Positions 45,018 through 54,528 of a stretch of 64,000 nucleotides of DNA are shown here, piece after piece. The notes beneath the pieces were generated by a model. The model ran no database searches. It was not told where the DNA came from and saw nothing but the letters and a program-made list of their open reading frames with translations. Each line of letters opens with the position of its first letter. Within the stretch, counting starts at the first letter, position 1. The position numbers and the translations under genes were made by a program. Where the stretch lies: assembly GCF_009674675.1 (NCBI RefSeq), contig NZ_WKJC01000002.1, forward strand, positions 124,001 to 188,000. The letters are read 5' to 3'. This DNA is from Kangiella sp. HZ709. Lineage in GTDB: Bacteria; Pseudomonadota; Gammaproteobacteria; Enterobacterales; Kangiellaceae.

Positions 45018-46715
45018 ATGCTGATGCTTTATCCCTCTTTGAGTTCTAATCAAAAACCTGTATCAAGAATCCTTGTTGCTGGCGTCTTGTCTTTTGCACT
45101 ACTTTTGTTAAGCGCATGCGAACAAAAAGCTCAAATAAGCCAGCTGCAAGACATTAAAGATAGAGGGTATATCAAGGTTTATACCCGCATAGCACCCACC
45201 TCAATGTACGTTGGTGACGGCGGCTTTACAGGTTTTGAATACGAATTGGTAAAACAGTTCGCTGATTTTTTAGACATTGATGTTCAAATCGTTACAGAAA
45301 ATAACCTTGGACAGATGATCCAAGATTTAGAACAGGGTAAAGCTGATTTAATCGCTGCGGGTTTAACCATTACACCTGAAAGGCAAAAAAGACTTCGCTT
45401 TGCGCCTTACTATCAAGAGATCACCAGTAAGTTGGTTTATAAACAAGGTGAGAAACGTCCTCGTGATTTTGAGCAAATTGAAGATGGTCTAGTGGTTATG
45501 GCCAACTCTTCTCATTCAAGTCTTCTTCAGAAAAACAAAAAAACTTATAACGAACTTAATTGGGAAGTATCCTCAACACTAAGCAGTCAAGATTTATTAG
45601 CTCAGGTTATTAATGGCGATATTAAATATACTATTGCCGATTCCAATGATTTAGATTTGGCTCGGCAAATTGAACCGGAATTGGCTGTTGCTTTTAATGT
45701 TTCTGATACACAGTATTTAGCATGGGCTTTAGCGAAAACTGACGACGATAGTCTCTATGCTGCAAGCATTGATTTTTTTGCACATATTCGTGGTAATGGA
45801 ACTTTGGATTATTTAATTGAACGTTATTATGGTCATTTAAAGAAGTTTGATTATGTCGATAGCCGTGAGTTTCATCGAGCCATCCAGTCGCGCTTACCTG
45901 AGCTGAAAGGTTATTTCTTAGAAGCTGCGGGTAATGATTTAGATTGGCGTTTCCTTGCTGCTATGGGCTATCAAGAATCTCATTGGAAAGCTGATGCTCT
46001 CTCTCCAACCGGTGTTCGTGGTCTTATGATGTTAACCATAAATACTGCAAAACAAATGGGTATTGAAAATCGCTTAGATGCCAAACAAAGCATTTTTGGT
46101 GGTGCCGATTATTTCAGATTAATGCTCCGTAAAATCCCAGAGCGAATAACTGCTCCAGATCGTAACTGGTTTGCCCTTGCCGGTTATAACGTTGGTTTTG
46201 GACATTTAGAAGACGCCAGACGTTTGGCTGAAGGACAAGGAGCTAACCCAGATAAATGGCAAGTACTGCAAGATTTCTTGCCCTTATTACGACAAAAAAA
46301 ATGGTATTCGAAAACCCGATTTGGTTATGCCCGTGGTAATGAGCCAGTGCGTTATGTTCGGAATATCCGCCAGTACTATGCAGTCTTAGTACAACTTTTT
46401 AATACCGATGGAACCTCCAAGTTTATAAAGTACGACGAAGTGACTGAAATTAGCTGCGAGAAACATACGAATAAACTAACGATAACGCCTGTCAGCGAAG
46501 ATACTTTTTATCATCAACTGGCATTAAATAAGTCACAAACCATCGATGCTTCTCTTAACCAACAATGGCTAGTGGAAAATGTTCAATGCAACGAGCAAGG
46601 TTTCAATTTAGAAATTAGTCATCGAGCAAATGATGACCTCACATTTGAAAATTATCAAATAGTATTAGTTGATGGAAATCTTGTGATCACCAACCAAGCT
46701 ACAGACTCGCTTTAG
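45018..46715 (+). CDS. mltF: Membrane-bound lytic murein transglycosylase F
   Basis: Outer-membrane lipoprotein that cleaves peptidoglycan with 1,6-anhydro product. The 565 residues (E. coli MltF 518) begin with a lipoprotein signal whose lipobox is LLSAC (Cys34). A periplasmic solute-binding-like domain (about residues 40-285; YIKVYTRIAPTSMYVGDGGFTGFEY, TITPERQKRLRFAPYY) regulates the C-terminal SLT domain (about 290-450), with catalytic Glu in AAMGYQESHWKADALSPTGVRG and LAGYNVGFGHLEDAR. Extra C-terminal residues (~470-565) are absent from E. coli. Divergent from purL as in enterics. Its 3' end overlaps the convergent ATPase gene by 17 bases. Confidence 0.95.
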   Translation: MLMLYPSLSSNQKPVSRILVAGVLSFALLLLSACEQKAQISQLQDIKDRGYIKVYTRIAPTSMYVGDGGFTGFEYELVKQFADFLDIDVQIVTENNLGQMIQDLEQGKADLIAAGLTITPERQKRLRFAPYYQEITSKLVYKQGEKRPRDFEQIEDGLVVMANSSHSSLLQKNKKTYNELNWEVSSTLSSQDLLAQVINGDIKYTIADSNDLDLARQIEPELAVAFNVSDTQYLAWALAKTDDDSLYAASIDFFAHIRGNGTLDYLIERYYGHLKKFDYVDSREFHRAIQSRLPELKGYFLEAAGNDLDWRFLAAMGYQESHWKADALSPTGVRGLMMLTINTAKQMGIENRLDAKQSIFGGADYFRLMLRKIPERITAPDRNWFALAGYNVGFGHLEDARRLAEGQGANPDKWQVLQDFLPLLRQKKWYSKTRFGYARGNEPVRYVRNIRQYYAVLVQLFNTDGTSKFIKYDEVTEISCEKHTNKLTITPVSEDTFYHQLALNKSQTIDASLNQQWLVENVQCNEQGFNLEISHRANDDLTFENYQIVLVDGNLVITNQATDSL

Positions 46716-48447
46716 GCGCTACCCTTAATACTTCCTCAATCGTAGTCAAACCTTGAGCCACTTTATAAGCACCACTGATACGAAGTAAATTCATGCCATC
46801 TTTAACGTTTTGTTTACGCACTTCTCGTAAATCTGTGTTTTCATGAATCATACCTTTCAGCTCATCCGTCACTTCAAGCAACTCATAAATACCTTGACGT
46901 CCTTGATAGCCAGTATTGCGACAGTAATCACAACCCACTGGATGGTATATCAATTCAGGTTTCGGCACTTTATTAACTGATCCCACTAAAGAAAGCCAAG
47001 CATCCTGCTCAAGGCTAGAGGGCTCTTTACACCTTTCGCATAAGGTTCGTACTAATCGCTGAGCCATCACACCAAGCATGGTAGCATTTAATAGATAAGG
47101 TTCTACACCAATCTCCATTAAACGAGTGATCGCTGACGGAGCATCATTGGTGTGCAAAGTGGACACGACCAAATGACCTGTTAACGCAGCTTGGACTGCC
47201 ATATGGGCCGTTTCTTGATCTCGTATTTCACCAATCATGATAATATCAGGATCTTGGCGAAGTAGAGCTCGGACACCAGATGCAAAGTCCAAATTAATAT
47301 CATGATGAACCTGCATTTGATTAAGTTTTGGATCCACCATCTCAATTGGGTCTTCGATGGTACAGATATTAACTTCTGGCGTAGCTAATAAATCTAAAGA
47401 GGTATACAAAGTAGTTGTTTTACCAGAACCAGTAGGCCCAGTAAGTAATACGATCCCTGTTGGATATGAAATCAGTTCGCGCCATAACTTTTCGGTTTCA
47501 GGTTCTAAACCTAGTTGCGAAAAATCTCGACTAAGTACTGTTGGATCAAAAATACGACCAACAAATTTTTCACCAAATGCTGTTGGTAACGTCGACAATC
47601 TAAGTTCGATTTCCATTCCATCAGGATTTTTGGTTTTGACACGGCCATCTAACGGTTTGCGACGTTCTGCTAAATCCATTCGACCTAAAATTTTAAAACG
47701 GGACACTACTGCATGAGTAATAGAGATTGGCAGTTGATACACATCATGTAAAACACCATCAATTCTAAAACGAACCTTGCCCACCTCTCTTCTAGGTTCT
47801 ATATGAATATCACTAGCTCTTTGCTTGAAGGCATATTGCAGTAACCAATCAACAATTTGCACAACATGTTGATCATTAGCATCAGCTTCTTCCGAACCTT
47901 TTAATTCAATTAACTGTTCTAAGTTACCAACAGTATTATCTGCCTGCATTTTTGTTTTATTAGCGCCTTTAATGGAAGCTGATAAATTATAAAACTCTTT
48001 TTGATAACGTTTAACCGATGCTGGATTGGCTAAAACAGGAATGACTTTTTTACGATTCGTTTGCTCTAAACCTTGTATCCAATTTAAATCTGTCGGATCC
48101 ATGACCGCAACGACAATAAATTCTGATTTTACTTCTATCGCTAAAATTTGGTGACGCTCAGCATAAGCAAGCGACATCACTTGGGTAACTGTATCAACAT
48201 CTATTTTTAACGGATCAACTTTCAAATATTTAATATTAAGAAGCTTTGCTACAAACTTAGTCACCAATTCTTCATCTAAGATCTGCCTTGCATCATCAAG
48301 TCTAGTGAGCATTAGTTCAGCAACTTGCTCTATAGGAGAAAGTTCGGCACTTGCCTGACGCACCTTTACTCTTGCTGCTTGGAACTGTTCTGCAGTTATC
48401 CAGCTCTCTTTTTTAAGCGCATCCAATATTTGAAAATTTGAAAGCAT
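46699..48447 (-). CDS. Orphan GspE/PilB-family secretion ATPase
   Basis: About 582 residues from ATG at 48447, which has AAGGGA seven bases upstream; upstream GTG/ATG starts lack sites. An N-terminal MshEN/GspE-N type domain (to about residue 160) is followed by the type II/IV secretion ATPase core with Walker A GPTGSGKTTTLY, Asp box TIEDPIEMVD, Walker B QDPDIIMIGEIRD and His box GHLVVSTLHTNDAPSAI, and a Zn-binding tetracysteine (CERC...CDYC). It most resembles PilB/MshE-like assembly ATPases. No pilin, platform, secretin or peptidase gene is nearby, so the partner machine is elsewhere or unknown. Confidence 0.9.
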   Translation of the reverse strand: MLSNFQILDALKKESWITAEQFQAARVKVRQASAELSPIEQVAELMLTRLDDARQILDEELVTKFVAKLLNIKYLKVDPLKIDVDTVTQVMSLAYAERHQILAIEVKSEFIVVAVMDPTDLNWIQGLEQTNRKKVIPVLANPASVKRYQKEFYNLSASIKGANKTKMQADNTVGNLEQLIELKGSEEADANDQHVVQIVDWLLQYAFKQRASDIHIEPRREVGKVRFRIDGVLHDVYQLPISITHAVVSRFKILGRMDLAERRKPLDGRVKTKNPDGMEIELRLSTLPTAFGEKFVGRIFDPTVLSRDFSQLGLEPETEKLWRELISYPTGIVLLTGPTGSGKTTTLYTSLDLLATPEVNICTIEDPIEMVDPKLNQMQVHHDINLDFASGVRALLRQDPDIIMIGEIRDQETAHMAVQAALTGHLVVSTLHTNDAPSAITRLMEIGVEPYLLNATMLGVMAQRLVRTLCERCKEPSSLEQDAWLSLVGSVNKVPKPELIYHPVGCDYCRNTGYQGRQGIYELLEVTDELKGMIHENTDLREVRKQNVKDGMNLLRISGAYKVAQGLTTIEEVLRVAPKASL

Positions 48448-48518
48448 GGTTCCCTTTATTTTTTTCATTAAGTCTTGCACAGATTAAACTAAATGCTCAT
48501 TTTTTTCCATCATAAAAA

Positions 48519-48541
48519 AATGGGGCAAAAGCCCCACTTTT
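48519..48541 (-). terminator. Terminator of the TonB-dependent receptor gene
   Basis: GGGGC-AAAA-GCCCC hairpin (on the minus strand GGGGCTTTTGCCCC) followed by TTTTTTT, 15 bases after the stop codon at 48556. Confidence 0.85.
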
Positions 48542-48555
48542 TATTTTAGGTTTAA

Positions 48556-51459
48556 TTAGAATTTTATCTTGGTAGAAACGTAAAAAAATGTTCCCTCAGG
48601 ATCGTAAACACTTGGATCATAACCATTTAAAGAACAACTGTAACAAGTTGGTGGCTGTTTTCTAAAAACATTATTCGCACCCACAGATAACTCCATATCA
48701 ATATCGGAGTCAGGAATATAATCAAAACGCAAATCATGATAAGTAGTCGAACCTAGCTTATTTCTCGAATTACTATTGTTAACGGTATCAGGATCAGAAC
48801 ATAAACCCAAGGCAGTTAAACTGGCAGGCGAACCATCCAGAAAATCACTGCAAGATTCAGTTAACTGATCAATAAAACGAACATTCCATCCCAAACGCCA
48901 ATTGTCTCTTTGCCAGCCTAGGCTTAATGTAGACTTTAGCTCTGGAATACCAGTGTTATTAATTTCAACCCCAGCTCTTTCCTCTCCATCTTTGAGAAAT
49001 TCATTCACTAAAGTGGTTGACCAATTAGCGCTTAATCTTCCCCATGAATAATCAGGGCTTAGATAATTAGTTCTAATGTCATAACCTGAAGTATCGACAT
49101 TACCAATATTCACCAGCTGGTTATCAATGCCATTAATAGTGCCGCCAGCAGTTCGGCTTATAGCAGCACAAGCTGAATCATCTAAATCAATAATACATGC
49201 GTCAATAAGTCTTTGTGCATCATCTGGCTCAACTGCATCTTCAATTTCATGCTTATAATAAGTCACAGCAAAGTCCAGAGTGTCTGCCCAAGACAGTGAC
49301 TCTACCCAAGCAGGGCTATACACAAACCCAATATTCCGACTATCTGATTTTTCTTCATCAAGATTTGGATTACCACCAGTAAAGACTGAAATTTGACCAC
49401 CACTTTGAGTATAAGTAGTAGGAACGCCTAAAGCGTTGCAGCGTGCCTCAAATGCAGTTCCAACGTAATTACTACATCTATCGGTTAGGGTTTCATCAAA
49501 TCGAGCTCTTGTGGCAAAAAGCTCACTGATACCTGGCGCTCTAAAGCCCTCTGAAACCGAAGCTCTAAAAAGGAATTGTTCATTAATACGCCATAGCAAA
49601 CCAAACTTAGTGGTTGTGTCAGAGCCAAATGTACTGTAATCGGAATTTCGAGCCGCTAATGTTAGACTTAAGTCTTCAGCCGCTGCTGCCCCGGATAGAA
49701 GCGGCACTTTAAACTCTGCATAGAGTTCATCTACGTCATAACCACCACTAGTTGGATTAGCTGGGATGCCATTACTATCACCAGCTTGAACTACAGCATC
49801 GGGCTCAAAAAATCCTCGATAATCACGGCGTTCAAAACCCGCCGCAAAAGATAAAGGCCCTGCAGGCAATTCTGTGATATCTCCAGAAATATTTGCAGAG
49901 AATGTTTCAATAACATTTTCACTCACATCTTTTTGCGTAAACTGAATGTAGTCGAGCATGTCTTGCGTAATAGTCCCAGAACCATCACCTTGACCACCAA
50001 ATAAGTTCAAAGGTACACAACCAGCAATTGCTTGACAATCCGCTAAAGGCCCCAAAGCATTCAAGATATTACGGATGTTATAACCACCGGTTTTAATTTG
50101 ATCTGCACGGCTTCTACCATATGTATAATTAATATCCCAATAATAAGTTTGCTGATTGGCATCAAATTCGCCTCTAAACCCAGTGCCTATATATTGAGTA
50201 TCTACGTCTTGCCTAAAAACTCGTGGCCCCCCTTCTAACGGGCGTCGACCAATAAAAATAAAGTTACTTGCATCCAAAGTCACGCCAAAAGGGTTAAATG
50301 GATTAGTCACATCTACTGTAACTAAATCGCCTAAGCCCCCAGTACCGGCTTCAGGACCTATGAAAATTGGCTCTGGCGCCGCCTGATTTACTGACTTACG
50401 ATTATTGTGCAAAGCTTTGGTATAAAAAACGGTAGTGTCAGTAATGTCGTATTCCGCTTGCGTAAAGATTGAAGTTCTTTTACTAGGCGTTACATACAAG
50501 TTAAAAGTGGAAAAATTAAAACGATCATTATTGGTAAAGGGATGGAAATCATCGCCAGGTCCGCCAGGGTTAGTCGGATCAAAAAATGGAATGCCGGTGA
50601 CCCCGTCGTTAATGGTCACATTCACTACATCAGGATTACCATCGCCATCATTGTCGGCGCCTAAGAATAAAAAGCGCCCCTGTGGTGTTCCCGAGCTTCC
50701 ACGAGTTAACCCTGTGTTTGGGGTTGGGAAAGCAGCTAAGGTTCTATCTGCCGAACTGACAGCTTTCTGATCGTAATGGCTTAAATTAAAGAAGACTCTA
50801 TGTCTGTCGCCTTCTGCGCCAAAAGATAAATCGATTTGTTCAACCTCACCATCTTTTTCATCAAAAGTACCGCCGTAAAGGTTGACTTCAAAACCGTCGA
50901 AGTCGTTACGAGTAATAATATTAACCACGCCGGCAATAGCGTCGGAGCCATATATAGAAGAAGCACCATCTTCCAAGATTTCAATCTTTTCAATCATACT
51001 GACAGGTATGGTATTCAAATCTACCGAATTCTCAACACCACTGGCGGATGAACCATTTACCCATCGAATCCCATCAACTAATACCAAGGTACGTTTTGGA
51101 TTTAAATGCCTCAAGGCTACTTGCGCAGCTCCAGCACCGATACCACCACCATCGGGTGGAAAGCCGAAGTTACCGCTACTGTTAAATCGTGAGTTAAGCG
51201 CTGAACCAGCTGCCGGTAGCTGCATAAGAATATCGCCAACCGTTTTTAAGCCAGCTCGCTCTAAATCTTCGCGACTTAAGGTAGTTACTGGGTTGACTCC
51301 CTCAGCTTCAGCCTGCCGGATCCTAGAGCCTGTTACGACTATAGTTTCTGACTCTGGATCTTCTGCGGCATAGACTGGAGAATCTATACCAGTTGCGGAA
51401 ATGATTAAGGCTGTTACTAATGCTATATGAAAAGGTGGATACTTATTTTTTGTGTCCAT
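48556..51459 (-). CDS. TonB-dependent outer-membrane receptor
   Basis: A 967-residue receptor. After a signal peptide (about residues 1-31, ending PVYAAEDPE) comes the TonB box-like segment ETIVVTGSRI, a plug domain with VLVDGIRWVNG and SIYGSDAIAGVVNIITR, and a large 22-strand barrel ending in the C-terminal Phe (YVSTKIKF). The QLPAAGSALNSRFNSSG and RHLNPKRTLVLVDG segments occur in receptors of marine gammaproteobacteria of unknown ligand, often not siderophores. Many cysteines lie in loops (CSNYVGTAFEARC, CQAIAGC). The GAGGAAT site precedes ATG at 51459; a CRP/FNR-like palindrome lies about 125 bases upstream. Confidence 0.92.
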   Translation of the reverse strand: MDTKNKYPPFHIALVTALIISATGIDSPVYAAEDPESETIVVTGSRIRQAEAEGVNPVTTLSREDLERAGLKTVGDILMQLPAAGSALNSRFNSSGNFGFPPDGGGIGAGAAQVALRHLNPKRTLVLVDGIRWVNGSSASGVENSVDLNTIPVSMIEKIEILEDGASSIYGSDAIAGVVNIITRNDFDGFEVNLYGGTFDEKDGEVEQIDLSFGAEGDRHRVFFNLSHYDQKAVSSADRTLAAFPTPNTGLTRGSSGTPQGRFLFLGADNDGDGNPDVVNVTINDGVTGIPFFDPTNPGGPGDDFHPFTNNDRFNFSTFNLYVTPSKRTSIFTQAEYDITDTTVFYTKALHNNRKSVNQAAPEPIFIGPEAGTGGLGDLVTVDVTNPFNPFGVTLDASNFIFIGRRPLEGGPRVFRQDVDTQYIGTGFRGEFDANQQTYYWDINYTYGRSRADQIKTGGYNIRNILNALGPLADCQAIAGCVPLNLFGGQGDGSGTITQDMLDYIQFTQKDVSENVIETFSANISGDITELPAGPLSFAAGFERRDYRGFFEPDAVVQAGDSNGIPANPTSGGYDVDELYAEFKVPLLSGAAAAEDLSLTLAARNSDYSTFGSDTTTKFGLLWRINEQFLFRASVSEGFRAPGISELFATRARFDETLTDRCSNYVGTAFEARCNALGVPTTYTQSGGQISVFTGGNPNLDEEKSDSRNIGFVYSPAWVESLSWADTLDFAVTYYKHEIEDAVEPDDAQRLIDACIIDLDDSACAAISRTAGGTINGIDNQLVNIGNVDTSGYDIRTNYLSPDYSWGRLSANWSTTLVNEFLKDGEERAGVEINNTGIPELKSTLSLGWQRDNWRLGWNVRFIDQLTESCSDFLDGSPASLTALGLCSDPDTVNNSNSRNKLGSTTYHDLRFDYIPDSDIDMELSVGANNVFRKQPPTCYSCSLNGYDPSVYDPEGTFFYVSTKIKF

Positions 51460-51580
51460 TTTTATTCCTCTGTTTTTGTTTTCTTAACTTAATCCGCAAA
51501 AAATGCTGGAATGTTAAACGCCAACAGAAATGGCGGAATAAGTCCCACCGCCACTATAGTTTATTTTTCGTACAGAATAC

Positions 51581-51596
51581 CGTGATTAAGATCACG
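51581..51596 (-). promoter_or_regulatory. CRP/FNR-type palindrome upstream of the TonB receptor
   Basis: CGTGATTAAGATCACG is a 16-bp palindrome fitting the CRP/Vfr core GTGA-N6-TCAC and close to FNR/Anr TTGAT-N4-ATCAA (GTGAT-TAAG-ATCAC). It is centred about 129 bases upstream of the receptor's start codon. The factor cannot be chosen from sequence alone. Confidence 0.5.
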
Positions 51597-51610
51597 CAAA
51601 AAGATAATAA

Positions 51611-52417
51611 CTAGTTGATTCTTAAGGCTGTTTTTGAATTTTGACAAGTAATTCTGGCAATGTCCGAAGAGCTTTCCGGGCGGATTTTGCAGAACTCGTT
51701 ATAAACATCAAATAATTGCAGAGGAGTGTTATAAGCCTTTTTACTGTTATAAGGCTTCATATCCGGGGAATTAGTTTCCAAAACGATAGAATCTAAGGGT
51801 AATTCTTCAGCCAATTTGCGAAGCCTTACTGCGTTCGGGTAGGTCATAGCGCCACCAAAACTCAGTTTAAAGCCCATTTCAATATAACGCATACCTTGTT
51901 GTAAACTTCCATTAAAGGCGTGCACTATTCCTCCCTCTTGAAAGTTTAAAGCTTTTAAGTAAATCAGAACATCTTCATGCGCTTTACGCACATGCAAAAT
52001 AATCGGTAGTTTAGCTGCTTTGGCAATTTGGATTTGAGCACTGAATAAATCGATCTGCGCTTTACGGTTAACGTTGGACTCGTAATAATCCAAGCCGATT
52101 TCACCAATAGCCCATAAAGGCTTTACCCCAACGGCGAGCTCGAGGTCATGTAAATTCTTTTTTGAATGTTGCGCTAAAAAACTAGGATGTAGGCCAATAG
52201 CTGAATAGACATTTTTCTTTAGCGCCGCCAATTGACGAATAAAACGCCACTTATCTTGAGTAATTCCAGCAATTAAAACCCCGTCAATACCCACCTTAGG
52301 CAACCTATCAATCAAGGTATCACGCTCTGTATCAAATACAGAGTCATCCAAATGAGTGATACTATCAAACAATTGAATTTCGGCTTTTTTTGCTGGTTTC
52401 TTTTTATTAAAAAACAT
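51611..52417 (-). CDS. yjjV: TatD/YjjV family protein with altered metal ligands
   Basis: About 268 residues from ATG at 52417 (GGGAG upstream; TTG three bases earlier is less likely). Overall it follows TatD-family nucleases and specifically the YjjV branch: SAIGLHPSFL, AIGEIGLDYYES, ILHVRKAHEDVLIYL, GGIVHAFNGSLQQG and GGAMTYPNA. Two metal positions are changed: the first motif is FDSITHLDD instead of D-x-H-x-H (first His is Ile) and the late catalytic motif is LETNSPDM instead of LETDxP (Asp is Asn). The other ligands are kept. Metal-dependent hydrolysis may be reduced or absent. It lies just downstream of prfC, near yjjV's usual neighbour. Confidence 0.85.
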   Translation of the reverse strand: MFFNKKKPAKKAEIQLFDSITHLDDSVFDTERDTLIDRLPKVGIDGVLIAGITQDKWRFIRQLAALKKNVYSAIGLHPSFLAQHSKKNLHDLELAVGVKPLWAIGEIGLDYYESNVNRKAQIDLFSAQIQIAKAAKLPIILHVRKAHEDVLIYLKALNFQEGGIVHAFNGSLQQGMRYIEMGFKLSFGGAMTYPNAVRLRKLAEELPLDSIVLETNSPDMKPYNSKKAYNTPLQLFDVYNEFCKIRPESSSDIARITCQNSKTALRIN

Positions 52418-52445
52418 CAAGACTCCCTTATGGCTTACTATTCCT

Positions 52446-54023
52446 TTAATGTTCTCGAGTTTCGAAGAACCTCACCTCAGGCCAACGCTCGATAGCTAGA
52501 TTAAGATTGACCATGGATGGAGCAAGATAAGTCCAATTATCACCACCATCTAAAGCAAGGTTTTGCGAGTTTTTGCGTTTGAACTCTTCAAACTGCTTTT
52601 CATCTTCACATTCAACCCAACGAGCGGTGGCAACACTAACCTGATCGTATATACACTCTACTTTATATTCGTTTTTTAACCTGTGTGCAACCACATCAAA
52701 CTGTAACACACCAACGGCGCCTAAAACCAAGTCATTAGACTCTTGTGGTTTAAAAACCTGAGTAGCGCCTTCTTCTGAGAGCTGCACCAACCCTTTTAGT
52801 AAAGCTTTATTTTTCATTGGGTCTTTCAAACGTACTCTACGAAACAGTTCTGGAGCGAAATTAGGGATACCTTTAAACTTTAAAACTTCACCTTCGGTAA
52901 AAGTATCACCAATTTGAATAGTGCCATGGTTATGCAAGCCAATAATATCACCGGCGTACGCCTCATCTAAATGCTCACGATCTCCGGCTAGGAAAGTTAA
53001 GGCATTATTAACAGCGATATTTTTACCGATACGAACATGACGCATCTTCATGCCTTTTTCATATTTGCCACTACAAATTCTGGCAAAAGCAATTCGGTCG
53101 CGATGTTGTGGATCCATATTAGCTTGGATCTTAAACACAAAAGCAGAAAATTTTTCTTCTGTTGCCACCACTTCGCGATTTTCCGATTCACGAGATTGGG
53201 GGCTTGGTGCCCACTCAACTAAGCCATCAAGCATATGATCTACGCCAAAATTGCCTAGAGCGGTACCAAAATAGACTGGTGATAATTTACCTTCTAAAAA
53301 TTCTTGCAAATCAAATTCATGACTCGCACCCTGCACCAACTCCAGCTCTTCACGCAAATCATCAGCTAAAGGCCCAACCGCTTCATCTAAATCAGGGTTA
53401 TTCAAGCCTTCAATAATTCTTTCTTCTTGAATGGTGTGGCCTTGTCCAGATTGATATAAATAAATCTTATCTTCAAGAATATGATAAACACCCTTAAACT
53501 GCTTACCCATACCAATTGGCCAAGTCACCGGCGAACACTTAATCTTTAAAACATCTTCAACTTCATCAAGAACTTCAATCGGATCACGAATATCTCGATC
53601 CATTTTGTTCATAAAAGTAATGATTGGCGTTGTTCTTAAGCGGCAAACCTCCATCAGCTTAATGGTTCTTGCCTCAACACCTTTGGCGGCATCGATGACC
53701 ATTAAAGCCGAATCCACTGCCGTTAATGTTCGATAAGTATCTTCTGAGAAATCTTCGTGACCTGGGGTATCCAATAAATTTACCGTTCTACCACCGTAAG
53801 GGAACTGCATTACCGATGTAGTTACCGAAATCCCTCTTTGCTTCTCAAGCTCCATCCAATCAGAAGTGGCATGTTTACCGCCTCTCCCTTTCACCACACC
53901 TGCTTCTTGGATTTGGTTACCAAAAAGTAAAACCTTTTCCGTAATAGTGGTCTTACCCGCATCTGGGTGAGAAATAATCGCAAAGGTGCGGCGATTTTGG
54001 ATATTGTCGACAAGCTTAGTCAT
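52446..54023 (-). CDS. prfC: Peptide chain release factor 3
   Basis: GTPase that recycles RF1/RF2 from the ribosome after peptide release. The 525 residues (E. coli 529) show P-loop [12 protein letters not shown], the switch [23 protein letters not shown] and NKMDRDIRD motifs, and RF3-specific C-terminal segments ([19 protein letters not shown]). Part of a minus-strand run holD-like, rimI, prfC, yjjV-like, the same gene set as in enterics. ATG at 54023. Confidence 0.97.
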   Translation of the reverse strand: MTKLVDNIQNRRTFAIISHPDAGKTTITEKVLLFGNQIQEAGVVKGRGGKHATSDWMELEKQRGISVTTSVMQFPYGGRTVNLLDTPGHEDFSEDTYRTLTAVDSALMVIDAAKGVEARTIKLMEVCRLRTTPIITFMNKMDRDIRDPIEVLDEVEDVLKIKCSPVTWPIGMGKQFKGVYHILEDKIYLYQSGQGHTIQEERIIEGLNNPDLDEAVGPLADDLREELELVQGASHEFDLQEFLEGKLSPVYFGTALGNFGVDHMLDGLVEWAPSPQSRESENREVVATEEKFSAFVFKIQANMDPQHRDRIAFARICSGKYEKGMKMRHVRIGKNIAVNNALTFLAGDREHLDEAYAGDIIGLHNHGTIQIGDTFTEGEVLKFKGIPNFAPELFRRVRLKDPMKNKALLKGLVQLSEEGATQVFKPQESNDLVLGAVGVLQFDVVAHRLKNEYKVECIYDQVSVATARWVECEDEKQFEEFKRKNSQNLALDGGDNWTYLAPSMVNLNLAIERWPEVRFFETREH

Positions 54024-54056
54024 TGAACTTATTTCAGTATTTCTTTGATGGCGGGA

Positions 54057-54509
54057 TTATAATGGTTTTTGCATCACAATGGCATCTTCTCGAGCTAAAT
54101 CTTGCTTTAAGTTACCTCGATAGTAGTTTTTACGGGTGCCTATTTGTTTAAAGCCCAATCGCTCATATAGCTTTATAGCTGAGCTGTTAGACTCCCTAAC
54201 TTCCAAAATAACAGTTTTCATTCCTTTTTCTCTAGCTTGTTCCATCATTTTATTAGCCAGTTTCTTTCCATAACCTTGACTTTGAAAACTGGGATCAATA
54301 ACGAGATTAAGTAAATGGCATTCATCCAAGTAGTAATTAAAAACAATAAACCCAGCTATCATGTCAGCTTGGGTCAGAACTAAACTGGGGTACTGCTGAA
54401 TAATTGCATCTTGATGAGCTTCTTTAGACCAAGGAAACGGCGCAGCATTGTTTTCAATTGATAAGATTTGCTCTAAATTAGAATCAACTAGCGGCCTTAT
54501 TTTTATCAT
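54057..54509 (-). CDS. rimI: Ribosomal-protein-alanine N-acetyltransferase RimI
   Basis: A 150-residue GNAT that acetylates the N-terminal Ala of S18 (E. coli 148 residues). Motif A appears as LLNLVIDPSFQSQGYGKKLANKMM with the QxxGxG/A acetyl-CoA loop, and the C-terminal ILEVRESNSSAIKLYERLGF and GTRKNYY are strongly RimI-like. It lies 19 bases from the HolD-like gene upstream and precedes prfC. Confidence 0.95.
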   Translation of the reverse strand: MIKIRPLVDSNLEQILSIENNAAPFPWSKEAHQDAIIQQYPSLVLTQADMIAGFIVFNYYLDECHLLNLVIDPSFQSQGYGKKLANKMMEQAREKGMKTVILEVRESNSSAIKLYERLGFKQIGTRKNYYRGNLKQDLAREDAIVMQKPL

Positions 54510-54528
54510 CTTATAGAAAAAGTATATT

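Noticed and set aside
50882-51373. A 163-codon plus-strand frame opposite the TonB receptor
   Set aside because: It is antisense to the signal peptide and plug domain of a well-supported receptor gene and has no recognisable motif or ribosome binding site.
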